Made by a program: the position numbers and the translations under genes. The notes under the pieces are model-generated. The model made no database searches, was not told the DNA's origin, and worked only from the letters and a program-made list of their open reading frames with translations. This document shows, piece by piece, positions 18,254-27,385 of a stretch of 64,000 nucleotides of DNA. Source of the DNA: Alkalicoccus daliensis (GTDB taxonomy: Bacteria > Bacillota > Bacilli > Bacillales > Salisediminibacteriaceae). The DNA is taken from positions 49,966-113,965 of the forward strand of contig NZ_FNIL01000011.1 in the NCBI RefSeq assembly GCF_900103955.1, in the 5' to 3' direction. Position 1 is the stretch's first letter; each line of letters starts with the position of its first letter.

Positions 18254-18417
18254 TTCTCCACAGTGTACGGCGGAGACGGCTGTGGAGTTTAAGCGAAGTC
18301 TGAAGCCACGTTCGCGCCTGCCATTGGAAAAATTATTTGAAGACTAGCCCGCCGGGAAACGGAGGAGAACCTTAACATAAAAAATACAGTCTTATCTACT
18401 CTATAAAAATTCTGAAA
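18254..18417 (+). repeat. repeat family B, 3' half only
   Basis: TTCTCCACAG-GTACGGCGG-GACG, TTTAAGCGAAGTCTGAAG, CGGAGGAGAA and the end TTCTGAAA match the second half of the family B copy at 47836-48237. The first half is absent. It ends directly at the terminator of the downstream minus-strand gene. The rest of the 18063-18468 gap shows no gene. Confidence 0.75.
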
Positions 18418-18448
18418 AACCAGCTGCAATAATATCACAGCTGGTTTT
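18416..18448 (-). terminator. terminator of the LacI/ThuA/Gfo cluster
   Basis: AAAACCAGCTG pairs with CAGCTGGTTTT. It lies 20 bp beyond the stop of the TIM-barrel gene. Confidence 0.8.
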
Positions 18449-18468
18449 ACTTATTTCATTCAGTTAAA

Positions 18469-19437
18469 TTACGCCCACCACATCTCTGCAGGCTCTTCAC
18501 GAATCAGCACACTGTTCACGTTGTCTACTGCACGCTGGAAGCCTTCGTTGATCGACATGATTGGATCTTCATGTTCGATGCTTACGACATAATCATAGCC
18601 GTAAGTGCGCAGCGCGCTGATCATGTCGGACCACTCCTGCATACTGTGACCGCATCCGACAGAACGGAACGACCAGGCACGTGACTGTACTTCACTGTAT
18701 GGCTGCATGTCCAAAAGGCCATGCATGTTGATATTGTCCTGATCAAGATAGGTATCTTTCGCATGAAAATGATGAAGCGCTCCTGCTTTTCCAAGAATTT
18801 TTATTGCAGCGACAGGATCAATTCCCTGCCACCAGAGGTGACTCGGATCCAGGTTCGCTCCGATTGCTGGAGAGGTTGCTTCCCGCAGCCTCAGCATCGT
18901 ATGCGGAGAATGGACTAGAAAACCTCCGTGCAGTTCAATGCCGATTTTAACATTATGCTCTTCTGCCAGCTTGCCGATTTTTTTCCAGCAAGGAATCAGC
19001 TTCTCTTCCCACTGCCATTCCAGAATATCGCTGTACTCTGCTGGCCATGGTGCAACCGGCCAGTTTGGCAGCTTCGCACCGTCATGGTCTCCTGCTGTAC
19101 CGGAAAATCCATTGACTACAGGAACATCCATCAGGCTCGCCAGTTTAATTGTTTTCTCCAAGGCTTCTACAGACTCTTTTGCAAAAGCTTCGTTCGGATC
19201 AATCGGATTGCCGTGACAGCTGAATGCACTGATGATAAGTCCTCTGTCGTGTACCTTCTTCAAGTATTCCTGACGGAGACTCTCGTCTTCGAGCAGGGCA
19301 TCAATATCACAGTGTGCATTGCCCGGATATCCTCCAGTACCGATTTCTACTGCTTCCAGCCCGGCAGCTTTTACATAATCAAGCATTTCTTCAAACGATT
19401 TATCCGCAAATAATACGGTAAATACTCCTGATTTCAT
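18469..19437 (-). CDS. sugar phosphate isomerase/epimerase family TIM-barrel protein
   Basis: This 322-residue cytosolic protein belongs to the AP-endonuclease-2/xylose-isomerase-like TIM-barrel family, which includes IolE, IolI and ketose 3-epimerases. Metal-binding segments are visible: EIGTGGYPGN, IGIELHGGFLV (Glu), NLDPSHLWWQG (Asp, His), HHFHAKDT and VSIEHED (Glu). AGGAGG precedes the ATG. It is the last of five genes (LacI, ThuA-like, two Gfo/Idh/MocA, TIM barrel). In such clusters these proteins act on inositol-, sugar- or 3-keto-glycoside-type substrates. The exact substrate is not deducible. Confidence 0.88.
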   Translation of the reverse strand: MKSGVFTVLFADKSFEEMLDYVKAAGLEAVEIGTGGYPGNAHCDIDALLEDESLRQEYLKKVHDRGLIISAFSCHGNPIDPNEAFAKESVEALEKTIKLASLMDVPVVNGFSGTAGDHDGAKLPNWPVAPWPAEYSDILEWQWEEKLIPCWKKIGKLAEEHNVKIGIELHGGFLVHSPHTMLRLREATSPAIGANLDPSHLWWQGIDPVAAIKILGKAGALHHFHAKDTYLDQDNINMHGLLDMQPYSEVQSRAWSFRSVGCGHSMQEWSDMISALRTYGYDYVVSIEHEDPIMSINEGFQRAVDNVNSVLIREEPAEMWWA

Positions 19438-19455
19438 ATCTGCATCCTCCTCAGA

Positions 19456-20493
19456 TTAAATTTGTACGCTTTGTCCCTGCTCTGCACTTTCATAGATAGC
19501 ATCCACAATTTTCTGGACCTCCATCGCTTCTTCCGGAGGAACGATTAATTCTGCTTCTCCTTTACAGGCATCAATAAAATTCTGCATCTGGAACAACCCG
19601 GGATTTTCTCCTCCCGGCACCCAGTTCATCGTGCTGTCCATCAGCAGTCCGTGCTTTGCCTGATTGACTTCCAGCGGGAAGAGATCCACTCCGCCGGTAT
19701 CGCCGGAGATAGAAACGTGCTCTTTGTCTTCTTTCACATTTGCTGCCCAGGAAGTTTCAAACAGCAGCGTTGCGCCATTATCAAAGCGGATATACGCCGT
19801 GACATGGTCATCTACTTCAAAAGATTCGTTATCTACTTTTCCCCACTGGTTTACCTGGTTCGGCATCGTGCTTAATGTATTATACGTATTCCCCATCACT
19901 TCAACCGGCTTGGGACTGCCCAGGAGCCAGAGAGAAAGGTCCATAAAGTGGCATCCGAAATCAATTAAGCTTCCTCCGCCCTGGAGTTCTTTGTTTGTGA
20001 ACACACCCCACCCGGGAACTTTTCTGCGGCGCATTGCCTGCACTCTTGCTACCATCGGGATGCCGATTTCTTCTTCATCGATAAGCCTTTTTGCAGCCTG
20101 TGCTTCTTTCATGGAACGGTAGTGATAAGCAATCATAAGTTTTCTGTCTGCTTTTTTCGCTGCGGCAATCATTGCTTCTGCTTCTTCTGCATTCATTGCC
20201 ATCGGCTTTTCACAGAGCACATGTACTCCTGCCTCCAGCGCAGCGATGGAAATTTCCGCATGGAATTTATTTGGTGTACATATAATTACTGCATCTGTGT
20301 GTGTGAATACTTCCTGATAATCCGCAGTAATGAACGGCTGCGAAAAGGAAACAGCTGCCTGCTCTGCAGTTTTAATATTCACATCACATATCGCTGTTAC
20401 TTCTGCCTGGTTCTTCAGCTCCAGAAGCACAGGTAAATGCCGGTCCTGCGCAATTCCGCCGGCCCCGATAATACCTATTCTCAATCGGCTCAT
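19456..20493 (-). CDS. Gfo/Idh/MocA-family oxidoreductase (first paralog)
   Basis: This 345-residue NAD(P)-dependent dehydrogenase has a Rossmann motif at its N-terminus (IGIIGAGGIAQDRHLPVL), the EKPMAMN motif supplying the conserved Lys, and the C-terminal alpha/beta substrate domain with DFGCHFMDLSLWLLG, whose His is typically catalytic. GGGAGG precedes the ATG. It is 15 bp downstream of a paralog. The pair may oxidise successive substrates or different sugars. Family members act on glucose-6-phosphate, inositols, 3-ketoglucosides and similar compounds. Confidence 0.92.
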   Translation of the reverse strand: MSRLRIGIIGAGGIAQDRHLPVLLELKNQAEVTAICDVNIKTAEQAAVSFSQPFITADYQEVFTHTDAVIICTPNKFHAEISIAALEAGVHVLCEKPMAMNAEEAEAMIAAAKKADRKLMIAYHYRSMKEAQAAKRLIDEEEIGIPMVARVQAMRRRKVPGWGVFTNKELQGGGSLIDFGCHFMDLSLWLLGSPKPVEVMGNTYNTLSTMPNQVNQWGKVDNESFEVDDHVTAYIRFDNGATLLFETSWAANVKEDKEHVSISGDTGGVDLFPLEVNQAKHGLLMDSTMNWVPGGENPGLFQMQNFIDACKGEAELIVPPEEAMEVQKIVDAIYESAEQGQSVQI

Positions 20494-20508
20494 GTGTAAA
20501 GTGCCTCC

Positions 20509-21531
20509 CTACTTTATCTCAACAATTCGTTTTGTTTCATTTGCTTCCAGCGCTGCAAGAATTACTTCCAGCGATTTCTTTCCTTCTTCTCCTGGAATTA
20601 CCGGTTCTTCATCGGCTTTCAATGAAGAAATAAATGAGTCGATCACACCGGAACTTGTCTGCTTGCCAATCTCATTTGTCTGGATCCCGCCAAGTTCAAA
20701 CTTCGCTTTATCTCCATTCGGATATTGAATGATAAGATTGTTTTCCGGATCTTCTTCCAGGCGAAGGGTAGCTTTTTCCCCAAAAATAACCGTAGCGTTA
20801 TCTTCCCCTGCGTTGTAGGACCAGCTGGCTGCGAGTGTGCCGATAATACCGCTCTGGGTTCTTAGTACGCACACTGCAGTATCATCTACAGTACTGTGAT
20901 CTTTCGCGCTTGTTTCAATAAATGCGCCTACACTGGAAAAGTCTTCCCCGAGAATAAAGCGGAGGAGGTCTGTTTTGTGAACCCCCAGATCTCCCATGGC
21001 GCCGATAAATGCTTCGTCTTTCTTGAAGAACCAGCTGTCCGCCCCGTCAGCACTCCATCCTTCCGGGCCGCCATGCCCAAAAGCAGTACGGAAGCTGTAA
21101 ATTTTTCCAAGATCTCCATTTGCAATCATTTCCTGTGCTTTTTGGTGTGAAGGTACAAACCGCTGATTGTGCGCAATCATCAGCCATTTGCGTGCATTCT
21201 TGGCTGTTTCAATCATTTCCTCTGCTTCTTCGGAGGAGGTCGCCATTGGCTTTTCACAAAGTACGTGCTTTCCTGATTTCAGCGCAGCAATAGACACCGG
21301 CGCGTGAAGATAATTTGGAAGGCATACGCTGACTGCTTCAATTTCTTCTCTTTCCAGCATTTCCTGATAATCCGTATACGCCATCGCATCATAAATACTG
21401 CCGAGCTCCTCCGCTCTTTCCTGAACGATGTCGCATACCGCTGCTATTTCCACATCCTGATTAGCTGCATATTCCGGTAAGTGGCGGTGTCTTGCAATAC
21501 TGCCGCAGCCGATTACTGCTACCTTTATCAT
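20509..21531 (-). CDS. Gfo/Idh/MocA-family oxidoreductase (second paralog)
   Basis: This protein of about 340 residues has the same architecture as its neighbour: IKVAVIGCGSIARHRHLPEY at the N-terminus, CEKPMAT, and a C-domain with MGDLGVHKTDLLRF. The ATG at 21531 is preferred because AAAGGGG lies 9 bp upstream, whereas the ATG at 21540 directly abuts that site. It begins one base after the thuA stop, suggesting coupled translation. The two paralogs are diverged, so this is an old duplication. Confidence 0.91.
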   Translation of the reverse strand: MIKVAVIGCGSIARHRHLPEYAANQDVEIAAVCDIVQERAEELGSIYDAMAYTDYQEMLEREEIEAVSVCLPNYLHAPVSIAALKSGKHVLCEKPMATSSEEAEEMIETAKNARKWLMIAHNQRFVPSHQKAQEMIANGDLGKIYSFRTAFGHGGPEGWSADGADSWFFKKDEAFIGAMGDLGVHKTDLLRFILGEDFSSVGAFIETSAKDHSTVDDTAVCVLRTQSGIIGTLAASWSYNAGEDNATVIFGEKATLRLEEDPENNLIIQYPNGDKAKFELGGIQTNEIGKQTSSGVIDSFISSLKADEEPVIPGEEGKKSLEVILAALEANETKRIVEIK

Positions 21532-21532
21532 T

Positions 21533-22264
21533 TTACGCATCCCCTTTCGGTGAAATAGGTTCTATCGGTGTATCATGGTTGCCATAAACGGGTCTTGGAC
21601 GGCTTCCCGCTGCTGACCATTTCGCTGCGTTTTTAATGACACGCTGGACGTCTTTGTGATAATAAGTGGGATAAGTTTCGTGCCCTGGGCGGAAGTAAAC
21701 AATTTTTCCGTTTCCGCGGTGAAAAGTACAGAGGCTGCGGAACACTTCTCCTCCTTCGAACCAGCTCGTCATCACAAGCTCATCCGGTGCTGGAATATCG
21801 AAATGCTCGCCGTACATTTCTTCTTTTTCAATTTCAATATACTCTCCGATTCCTTCTGTCAGCGGATGGCTTGGATCTACTACCCACAGACGCTCCGTTT
21901 CTTCTGCTTCTCTCCATTTTAAATCACAGCTTGTACCCATCAGTTTTTTAAATATTTTTGAGAAGTGACCTGAATGAAGGACAACAAGCCCCATTCCTTC
22001 CAGCACACGCGCATGTACCTTTTCTACAATTTCATCAGCCACATCTTCATGTGCCTGGTGCCCCCACCAGACGAGGACATCTGTTTTTGCAAGCACTTCT
22101 TCTGTTAAGCCATGCTCCGGCTCATCCAAAGTTGCTGTGCCGACAGAATCATATTCCTCCTGTAAAAACTTCTGGATTGTCCCGTGGATTCCTTCCGGAT
22201 AAAGTTCTCTTACTTCGGGATTCGTCTGCTCGTGCCTGTTTTCATTCCATACAGTAATATGCAT
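21533..22264 (-). CDS. ThuA-like (trehalose-utilisation/GATase1-like) protein
   Basis: This 243-residue protein of the ThuA family has a class I glutamine-amidotransferase-like fold. Typical segments are [36 protein letters not shown] and [14 protein letters not shown]. In characterised clusters ThuA acts with ThuB, a Gfo/Idh/MocA enzyme, in 3-keto-disaccharide metabolism. The ATG at 22264 has AAAGGAG at 8 bp. An ATG at 22270, overlapping the lacI stop, is too close to it. The adjacent Gfo/Idh genes agree with a ThuAB-like pathway, though no sugar transporter is present here. Confidence 0.87.
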   Translation of the reverse strand: MHITVWNENRHEQTNPEVRELYPEGIHGTIQKFLQEEYDSVGTATLDEPEHGLTEEVLAKTDVLVWWGHQAHEDVADEIVEKVHARVLEGMGLVVLHSGHFSKIFKKLMGTSCDLKWREAEETERLWVVDPSHPLTEGIGEYIEIEKEEMYGEHFDIPAPDELVMTSWFEGGEVFRSLCTFHRGNGKIVYFRPGHETYPTYYHKDVQRVIKNAAKWSAAGSRPRPVYGNHDTPIEPISPKGDA

Positions 22265-22266
22265 CT

Positions 22267-23301
22267 TCATCTCTCCTTTGAATTTTGTGTATAAGGTGCT
22301 GTAGATTCTCTTTTCACTAATTCTACATTTAAAACTTCTGCTTCGGTCGGCTTTCCTTCCATTGCCGCAAGCAGCTTCAGTGCTGCACGGCTGCCTTTTT
22401 GGCGTATATGCTGTCTTACGGTAGTAATCGACGGAGTTGTGTAGCGGCTTAAATGAATATCATCAAAGCCGGTGACAGAAAAATCTTCGGGGACTTTCTT
22501 GCCTGCTTCCCGTAATGCACGTATCAGTCCAAGTGCAGTAATGTCAGAGGTGCAGATTACAGCGGTAAGTCCAGACTGGTTCAATACTTTTTCAGCTGCA
22601 TCTGCGCCGCTTTGAAAACTATGAGCACTTTTTGTGAGAACTGTATCCGGCGGCGGCAGGCCCCACTCCCCGTAAGCGCGGATATAACCTTGGTAGCGGT
22701 AGTATTCTACAGGATTTTCAAGGCCTGTAGTGAGAAATCCGACTGATTGGTGACCGAGTTCCAGTAAATGAGAAGCTGCAAGATAGCCGCCTTTTTCATC
22801 GTCAACATTTACCGAAGGATAGTTTCCTGTATGTTTTTCATACGTATCAATTAAAATAGCAGGAACATCCATACTGCGCATTTCTGAATAAATAGACTCC
22901 GGAAACAGCCCTAGAAATAAAAGTCCATCCAGTCTTCTCTTATGCACCCAGGTCCGGTACTCTGCCGGTTCCGCTAAACCAGTAAGCAGAATATCGAACC
23001 CATTCTCTCGGGCCACCTGTTCGATTGCACTGATCATCTCATTGAAATAAGTATTTTCTTCCATAATGGAAGCGATCGATTTGTTAACAAGCGGGAGGAT
23101 AATTCCAATTAAGTTCGACTTTCTTTTCGTTAAACTGATTGCGGTAAAGTCCGGTTCATAGGAAAGATCCTGCATTGCTTCCATTACCCGGAGCTTTGTT
23201 TCCGCAGAAACTTTTTTTACATCATTGAGTACATAGGATACGGTAGTTTTAGAAACTCCTGCACGCTCTGCTACGTCCCGGATTGTCGCTCGTCTTTTCA
23301 T
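22267..23301 (-). CDS. LacI-family transcriptional regulator
   Basis: This 344-residue regulator has the LacI helix-turn-helix ([21 protein letters not shown], hinge helix near 50-58) followed by a periplasmic-binding-like effector domain ([30 protein letters not shown]). The ATG at 23301 is chosen for AAAGGAGC at 6 bp. An upstream alternative adds nine residues without a ribosome site. It heads the five-gene operon and overlaps thuA's ribosome site. A perfect 18-bp palindrome 35 bp upstream suggests autoregulation, and a perfect cre further up adds CcpA control. Confidence 0.93.
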   Translation of the reverse strand: MKRRATIRDVAERAGVSKTTVSYVLNDVKKVSAETKLRVMEAMQDLSYEPDFTAISLTKRKSNLIGIILPLVNKSIASIMEENTYFNEMISAIEQVARENGFDILLTGLAEPAEYRTWVHKRRLDGLLFLGLFPESIYSEMRSMDVPAILIDTYEKHTGNYPSVNVDDEKGGYLAASHLLELGHQSVGFLTTGLENPVEYYRYQGYIRAYGEWGLPPPDTVLTKSAHSFQSGADAAEKVLNQSGLTAVICTSDITALGLIRALREAGKKVPEDFSVTGFDDIHLSRYTTPSITTVRQHIRQKGSRAALKLLAAMEGKPTEAEVLNVELVKRESTAPYTQNSKER

Positions 23302-23335
23302 AGCAAGCTCCTTTAGTACGACTTTCAAACAGCTT

Positions 23336-23353
23336 AGGTGAACCGGTTCACCT
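23336..23353. promoter_or_regulatory. 18-bp perfect palindrome, LacI-type operator
   Basis: AGGTGAACC/GGTTCACCT is fully symmetric, with a central CCGG, and lies 35 bp upstream of the lacI-type start. LacI-family operators are typically 16-20 bp palindromes with a central CG. Binding by the adjacent regulator is inferred. Confidence 0.75.
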
Positions 23354-23381
23354 TGCCTCTACCTGTTATCTTAATAGCTGC

Positions 23382-23395
23382 TGAAAGCGTTGTCA
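23382..23395 (+). promoter_or_regulatory. perfect cre (CcpA) site
   Basis: TGAAAGCGTTGTCA matches every position of the cre consensus TGWAANCGNTNWCA. It lies about 80 bp upstream of the LacI gene, near where a promoter is expected, so glucose repression of the whole cluster is likely. Confidence 0.8.
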
Positions 23396-23610
23396 ACGAC
23401 TTCCTGTAATTTTCCTCTCATAAATCCTGCTTCTTTTTTTGCTGAAGTGGAATACGCAGACCCTGCAGCGCTCCAAGTTCGCTTTTTAACCTGAAAATAC
23501 AATTTGATTCTGGAAAGAGAACTTTCTTCCCGATAAACTAACTTCATCAGTTTTATCCATAGAATGATTTATGTACGATAAAAATTATCCTTAATTTATC
23601 TTCGCAGACA

Positions 23611-23653
23611 TAAAAATAAGCTGTCCTCAGGCTCCTCCTGAAGACAGCTTATT
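23611..23653 (-). terminator. terminator of tenA
   Basis: AATAAGCTGTC (23615-23625) pairs with GACAGCTTATT (23643-23653), with an inner CAGG/CCTG stem. A-rich sequence on the left gives the U run on the minus strand. The region 23396-23610 shows no gene. Confidence 0.85.
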
Positions 23654-23674
23654 TCTGCTTATACTGATTTAATT

Positions 23675-24364
23675 TTATTTTCTGAAGGAAGAAGGAGCTG
23701 CCGTGTCCCAGGTTTCCAATGTGTAAGCCATTTCCCAGAATCCGAGCTCATAGCGGCTGCTGATCATGAAGTATTCCTCCATCATTTTTTTCTCTGCTTC
23801 TGTGGCATGTAAAGCATATGCATTCAGCCGGCCAATCTGCTCATCGACCAGCTCTTTAAACCAGTCTCCCCCATATGCTGCTATCCATTCTTCGTATACC
23901 GGATGATTCGGTTCAGCACCCTGCAGCCTTTCTCCAATTTCATAATAAAGCCAGTAGCAGGGCAGCAGTGCGGCGATAATTACACCGGTGCTTCCAAAAT
24001 GGGCAGCGCGATATAAATGGGAGGTGTACGCATGTGCTGTCGGCGCAGCTTCAAAGGCATCCTGTTCGTCTGCTGAAATATGCAGCATAGATGTAAACTT
24101 CTGATGCATCGCCATTTCTGCTTCATAGGATCCCTGGGCATGAAAAGCCATGCGGTTCACCGTAATAAAATCCTCCGCTTTTGCACCTGCAAGTGACTGT
24201 ACCCGCGCGAAATGTGACAAGTAGTAGCCATCCTGCAGCACATAATGTTTCATTTTTTCTTCAGGCAGTGTGCCTTCCTGCAATTCCTGAATAAATGGGT
24301 GCTGAAAACTCGCTTTCCAGATAGGATCTGCTTTTTCACGAAGCTGCTGTGCAAACTTCTGCAT
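23675..24364 (-). CDS. tenA: TenA-family thiaminase II / aminopyrimidine aminohydrolase
   Basis: TenA hydrolyses degraded thiamine pyrimidines (aminomethyl-HMP) for salvage. The 229-residue all-helical protein has the conserved D-YYL--FAR segment near residue 45, the catalytic-type Cys in LLPCYWLYYEIG and the C-terminal RYELGFWEMAY that supplies the conserved Glu. The ATG at 24364 follows AAAGGTGG at proper spacing. A second candidate 18 bases up precedes that site. It stands alone. No TPP-riboswitch consensus was found in the 550 bp upstream, unusual for a thiamine gene. thiW lies 38 kb away. Confidence 0.9.
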   Translation of the reverse strand: MQKFAQQLREKADPIWKASFQHPFIQELQEGTLPEEKMKHYVLQDGYYLSHFARVQSLAGAKAEDFITVNRMAFHAQGSYEAEMAMHQKFTSMLHISADEQDAFEAAPTAHAYTSHLYRAAHFGSTGVIIAALLPCYWLYYEIGERLQGAEPNHPVYEEWIAAYGGDWFKELVDEQIGRLNAYALHATEAEKKMMEEYFMISSRYELGFWEMAYTLETWDTAAPSSFRK

Positions 24365-24420
24365 GAAATTACCACCTTTCATTTTATTAATGTCTCTGGT
24401 AATGTTGATATAAAAAAATT

Positions 24421-24830
24421 ACGCCTGCGGCTCCTTTTTCTGCGCTTGCCGCGGAGAAATCCCTCAGCTATCCCTCCCTTTCGTCCGGGATGATCTTCAC
24501 GCTTTCTTTTTCCGCAGGCGTCTTGAAAATCGCCTTGTCTTCATTTTATTGATAGAAAATCTAGTAATAAAAACAATCTCTTTCTTTTGTTTCGCAAAGG
24601 GAAGAACGGAGCGGAAACCAGCGGACGCCTGTTTAGAGAGTGAGCATTGCTCCCCTCGGCCAGCAGTCATCTTCACCAAGAACGTGAAGATGACTTTAAG
24701 ATCATTTGGTCGGCTGCGCAGATGCTTTCGGCTGTGAAAGTTCACACCGCCTCCGGAAGAACGAGCTGGGAAGATCCCGCAGCGAAGTTTTCTCTTATCG
24801 ACAATGAGCATTAACAGTGCCATATTAAAA
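24421..24830 (+). repeat. dispersed hairpin-rich repeat, family C
   Basis: This is a 550-bp non-coding gap. ACGCCTGCGG (24421-24430) and CCGCAGGCGT (24512-24521) form a perfect 10-bp inverted repeat. Further right come GAGTGAGCATTGCTC, CATCTTCAC/GTGAAGATG and GCAGCGAAGTTTTCT. Parts recur at 8040-8122 (right end), 26642-26670 (GGAAACC-GCG) and 30810-30880 (GTCCGGGATGA and TTTAGAGAGTG). Every reading frame lacks ribosome sites and family features. It is probably a degenerate mobile or structured non-coding element. Confidence 0.5.
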
Positions 24831-24916
24831 TACGGTTTGTTTTTCACTACGAATATAGGCCTTTACAGTCTTCTTCTATCTTTATTATCTAACCATACTT
24901 TCATATTTTTTACAAA

Positions 24917-26137
24917 TTAATCCATTTTCCGGAAAGCAGGGCTTTTCCAGATCAGGAGCATTCCTAACACTAATCCTGCTGCCGAAGTAAATGTCAGTAC
25001 GGTTTGAATGGGAAGTGCTGCCGCTACGAGAAAGGAAATCAATCCAAAAGCTATTGGTTCAAACCCACTTGCAGCAAGCGTAATGATACTCATTACCCGC
25101 CCGAGCTTATCTTTATCCGTCTTTTCCTGCACCATGGTAACGGTAGGTAAATAAACGAACATCGCCAGGAAACCAGTCAGTGCTGTAAGGACGACGAGTA
25201 ATGTAAATACTTCCGCCTGGCTAAAAAGAAAAAAGAGGAGGAAACTGCCCAGAAGTGAGAACAATACCATTCTGCCCCGCCGCAGTTTAATGTTCCATAC
25301 TGCCAGCACCACACTTGCGGCAAACGTTCCGGTGGCAAGTCCTCCTTCCAGTAAGCTCAATTCAAGCGGCCCTCCTCCCAGGGCACTTACAAGAAGAGGA
25401 AAGCTGATAATAATAGGACCGATCATAAATAGATTGATGATGACAATGGTAAAGGTACCCGTCCGGTGCAGATCTGAACGACGTACATAGTTTAATCCTT
25501 CTTTTAAATCATACAGCGCTGACTTACCGTCTGTCCGCTTAGCCGGCACAGGATCTTTAATAAACGGCGGAAAAACAAGCACGGTAGAAATCGCGATTAA
25601 GATAGCAGCTGCGGAAAAAGTGAGCGTGAAATCCCCGACCGTAAGCAGAAAGCCTGCCACCACAGGGCCGATTATAAACATCATCTCCGTGGACCCCTGA
25701 AATAATGAATTCGCCCGCTGCAGTTCATTATCTCTTACAATAATCGGAATCATAGAGGAAACTGCCGGGAAAAAGAACGCATCCAAAAAACCGAAAACTA
25801 AAGCGATAATAATCAGGGAGCTTACTTGCAGCCAGTCGTTTATGAACAATGTGATCATTGCGATCATGACAAGTACCTGGAGAAAATTTGTCACAAACAT
25901 AATCAGCGATTTTTTTATTTTATCCGCGAGAATTCCTCCATAAATCATCATTACTACGCGTGGAATGGAGACTGACATCATTACTATTCCAAGTACTGCA
26001 GGACGTTCCATCACGTCTACAATAAACCAGGAGACAGATAAAAAGAACATGGAGAATCCGAGCATCACACTCAGTCCGGACATCCAGACAAGCAGAAAGG
26101 CTCTGTTTTTAAATAAAGTTGGCACCGGTGTTTCCAT
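24917..26137 (-). CDS. MFS transporter (MFS_3/enterobactin-exporter-like)
   Basis: This protein of about 406 residues has 12 predicted helices. It starts METPVPTLFKNRAFLLVWMSG, a pattern typical of the MFS_3-like exporter group, with a GGILADKIKKS loop 2-3 motif and a long hydrophilic centre near residue 190. The ATG at 26137 follows GGAGGGAG. An extended reading frame adds 51 residues that look non-homologous and lack a ribosome site. It is monocistronic. Export of a drug or siderophore-like compound is a family-level guess. Confidence 0.86.
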   Translation of the reverse strand: METPVPTLFKNRAFLLVWMSGLSVMLGFSMFFLSVSWFIVDVMERPAVLGIVMMSVSIPRVVMMIYGGILADKIKKSLIMFVTNFLQVLVMIAMITLFINDWLQVSSLIIIALVFGFLDAFFFPAVSSMIPIIVRDNELQRANSLFQGSTEMMFIIGPVVAGFLLTVGDFTLTFSAAAILIAISTVLVFPPFIKDPVPAKRTDGKSALYDLKEGLNYVRRSDLHRTGTFTIVIINLFMIGPIIISFPLLVSALGGGPLELSLLEGGLATGTFAASVVLAVWNIKLRRGRMVLFSLLGSFLLFFLFSQAEVFTLLVVLTALTGFLAMFVYLPTVTMVQEKTDKDKLGRVMSIITLAASGFEPIAFGLISFLVAAALPIQTVLTFTSAAGLVLGMLLIWKSPAFRKMD

Positions 26138-26535
26138 AAGTCTCTCCCTCCAGTCATGCCTTTTGACAAAAATACAGTTCCCAGAAACAGTTCGGTTTTT
26201 TAATGATTTTATTGAATCAGTTTCATCTTTTACTCGAATCGAAGCGGCATACTCATTATAAACGGATGTTTCCGCAGGGAGCTTCTCCATTCATCTGTAC
26301 AGGCTGTTTATATTTTCTCTGAATTTGTTTTTTCATCTTGTGCACATTAATTCATGCAGAATCACAAATTATATTATTATATTTTACTCATTTATCTTAT
26401 CACCTTATATCCTTATACAAACAGTTTTCACTGCCAAAGTAATTACAAAGGTAATCTTCAACGGCCAGACTTTTATTAAAGACTTACTTTAAATAAAAGC
26501 TGCATTGAAAATAAATATTTGCTGAAAAGGAGTAA

Positions 26536-26606
26536 TAATACTGCTTCATTTTCGGAGAGGCTTATCCAAGGGCTTGTTTTCTTCGTCGTTACGCAGCAAT
26601 GATACT
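26536..26606 (+). repeat. repeat family A, internally deleted copy
   Basis: TAATACTGCTTC, TCGGAG-GGCTTA-CCAAGGGCTTGTT and the end GCAGCAATGATAC match the two ends of the 30486-30627 copy, with about 70 bp of the middle missing. A family C-like fragment follows at 26642-26670. The rest of the 26138-26771 gap is AT-rich with no gene seen. Confidence 0.6.
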
Positions 26607-26771
26607 CATCTTTTCAGGGCAGCTGCTTCTTTTTATAACTGTAAGAACGCAGAGGAAACCGGCGAACGGTAACAGATGCTAAAAAAAGCTGCCTGTTTTA
26701 GAAATTATTCTTTATGTATAGATAAATAGTATGTTAATATAACTTATCAGCATACGAAAGGATGTTCGCAC

Positions 26772-27242
26772 TTGAGGTACTACACACATATTGCAGTTGC
26801 TGCAGGCAGTGCGTTATTACTGCATCAGTATGAGCTCCTTCCTTTCAGCAATGAAATAGGCGTTGCGGCAGTGAGCGGCCTGATGCTTGGCGCGGTGCTG
26901 CCCGATATAGATGAAACGAAATCCTGGATTGGAAGACGCTCCAGAGGGCTGGCTTTTTGGGTCAAGCTGCTCTTTGGGCACCGTGGCATGACCCATTCAG
27001 GCATTGTTTTAGCTTTACTTATTTATTTAGTATTTACCCTGGATCAGCCTTTTTTCGCAGCGCTGTGCTTTGGTGCAGCTTCTCATATTCTGGCCGACCT
27101 TTTCTCCAGAGGAGGAATTCCCCTCTTCTATCCGGTGGAGAAAAAACGCACCAGCATTCCTGTTTATAAAACAGGCTCCTTTCTGGAACACCTTATATTT
27201 TTAGGAATATTATTTTACATTATGGCATTATTGTTTGTTTAA
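26772..27242 (+). CDS. YdjM-family membrane-bound metal-dependent hydrolase
   Basis: This 156-residue membrane protein carries the motifs of the YdjM/DUF457 family: YYTHIAVAAG, GAVLPDIDETKS, FGHRGMTHSG and ASHILADLFSRGGIPLFYP. The histidines and aspartates form a putative metal site between helices. The role of the family is not established. The TTG start is read at 26772 with AAAGGAT 8 bp upstream. An ATG elsewhere would remove the conserved first His motif. It is monocistronic and lies next to repeat remnants. Confidence 0.85.
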   Translation: MRYYTHIAVAAGSALLLHQYELLPFSNEIGVAAVSGLMLGAVLPDIDETKSWIGRRSRGLAFWVKLLFGHRGMTHSGIVLALLIYLVFTLDQPFFAALCFGAASHILADLFSRGGIPLFYPVEKKRTSIPVYKTGSFLEHLIFLGILFYIMALLFV

Positions 27243-27385
27243 AAATGATTGAGTCATTTAATCTCTTCAAAAAGCTGCAGCCTTTCTATTTGGGAGTTAA
27301 GCTTTCCTGAGAAAGTGTTTAGCTCTGAATTCCTAAGGGAAGAAAGAAAGGTACGCTATTTATCAGGTTGAAAGGAGAAATTGCA

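Noticed and set aside
24497..24847. A 116-codon minus-strand frame between tenA and the MFS gene
   Set aside because: Lies within the family C repeat, low-complexity basic composition and no ribosome site.
24365..24916. TPP riboswitch upstream of tenA
   Set aside because: The conserved CTGAGA and ACCTGA-type blocks were not found on the minus strand.
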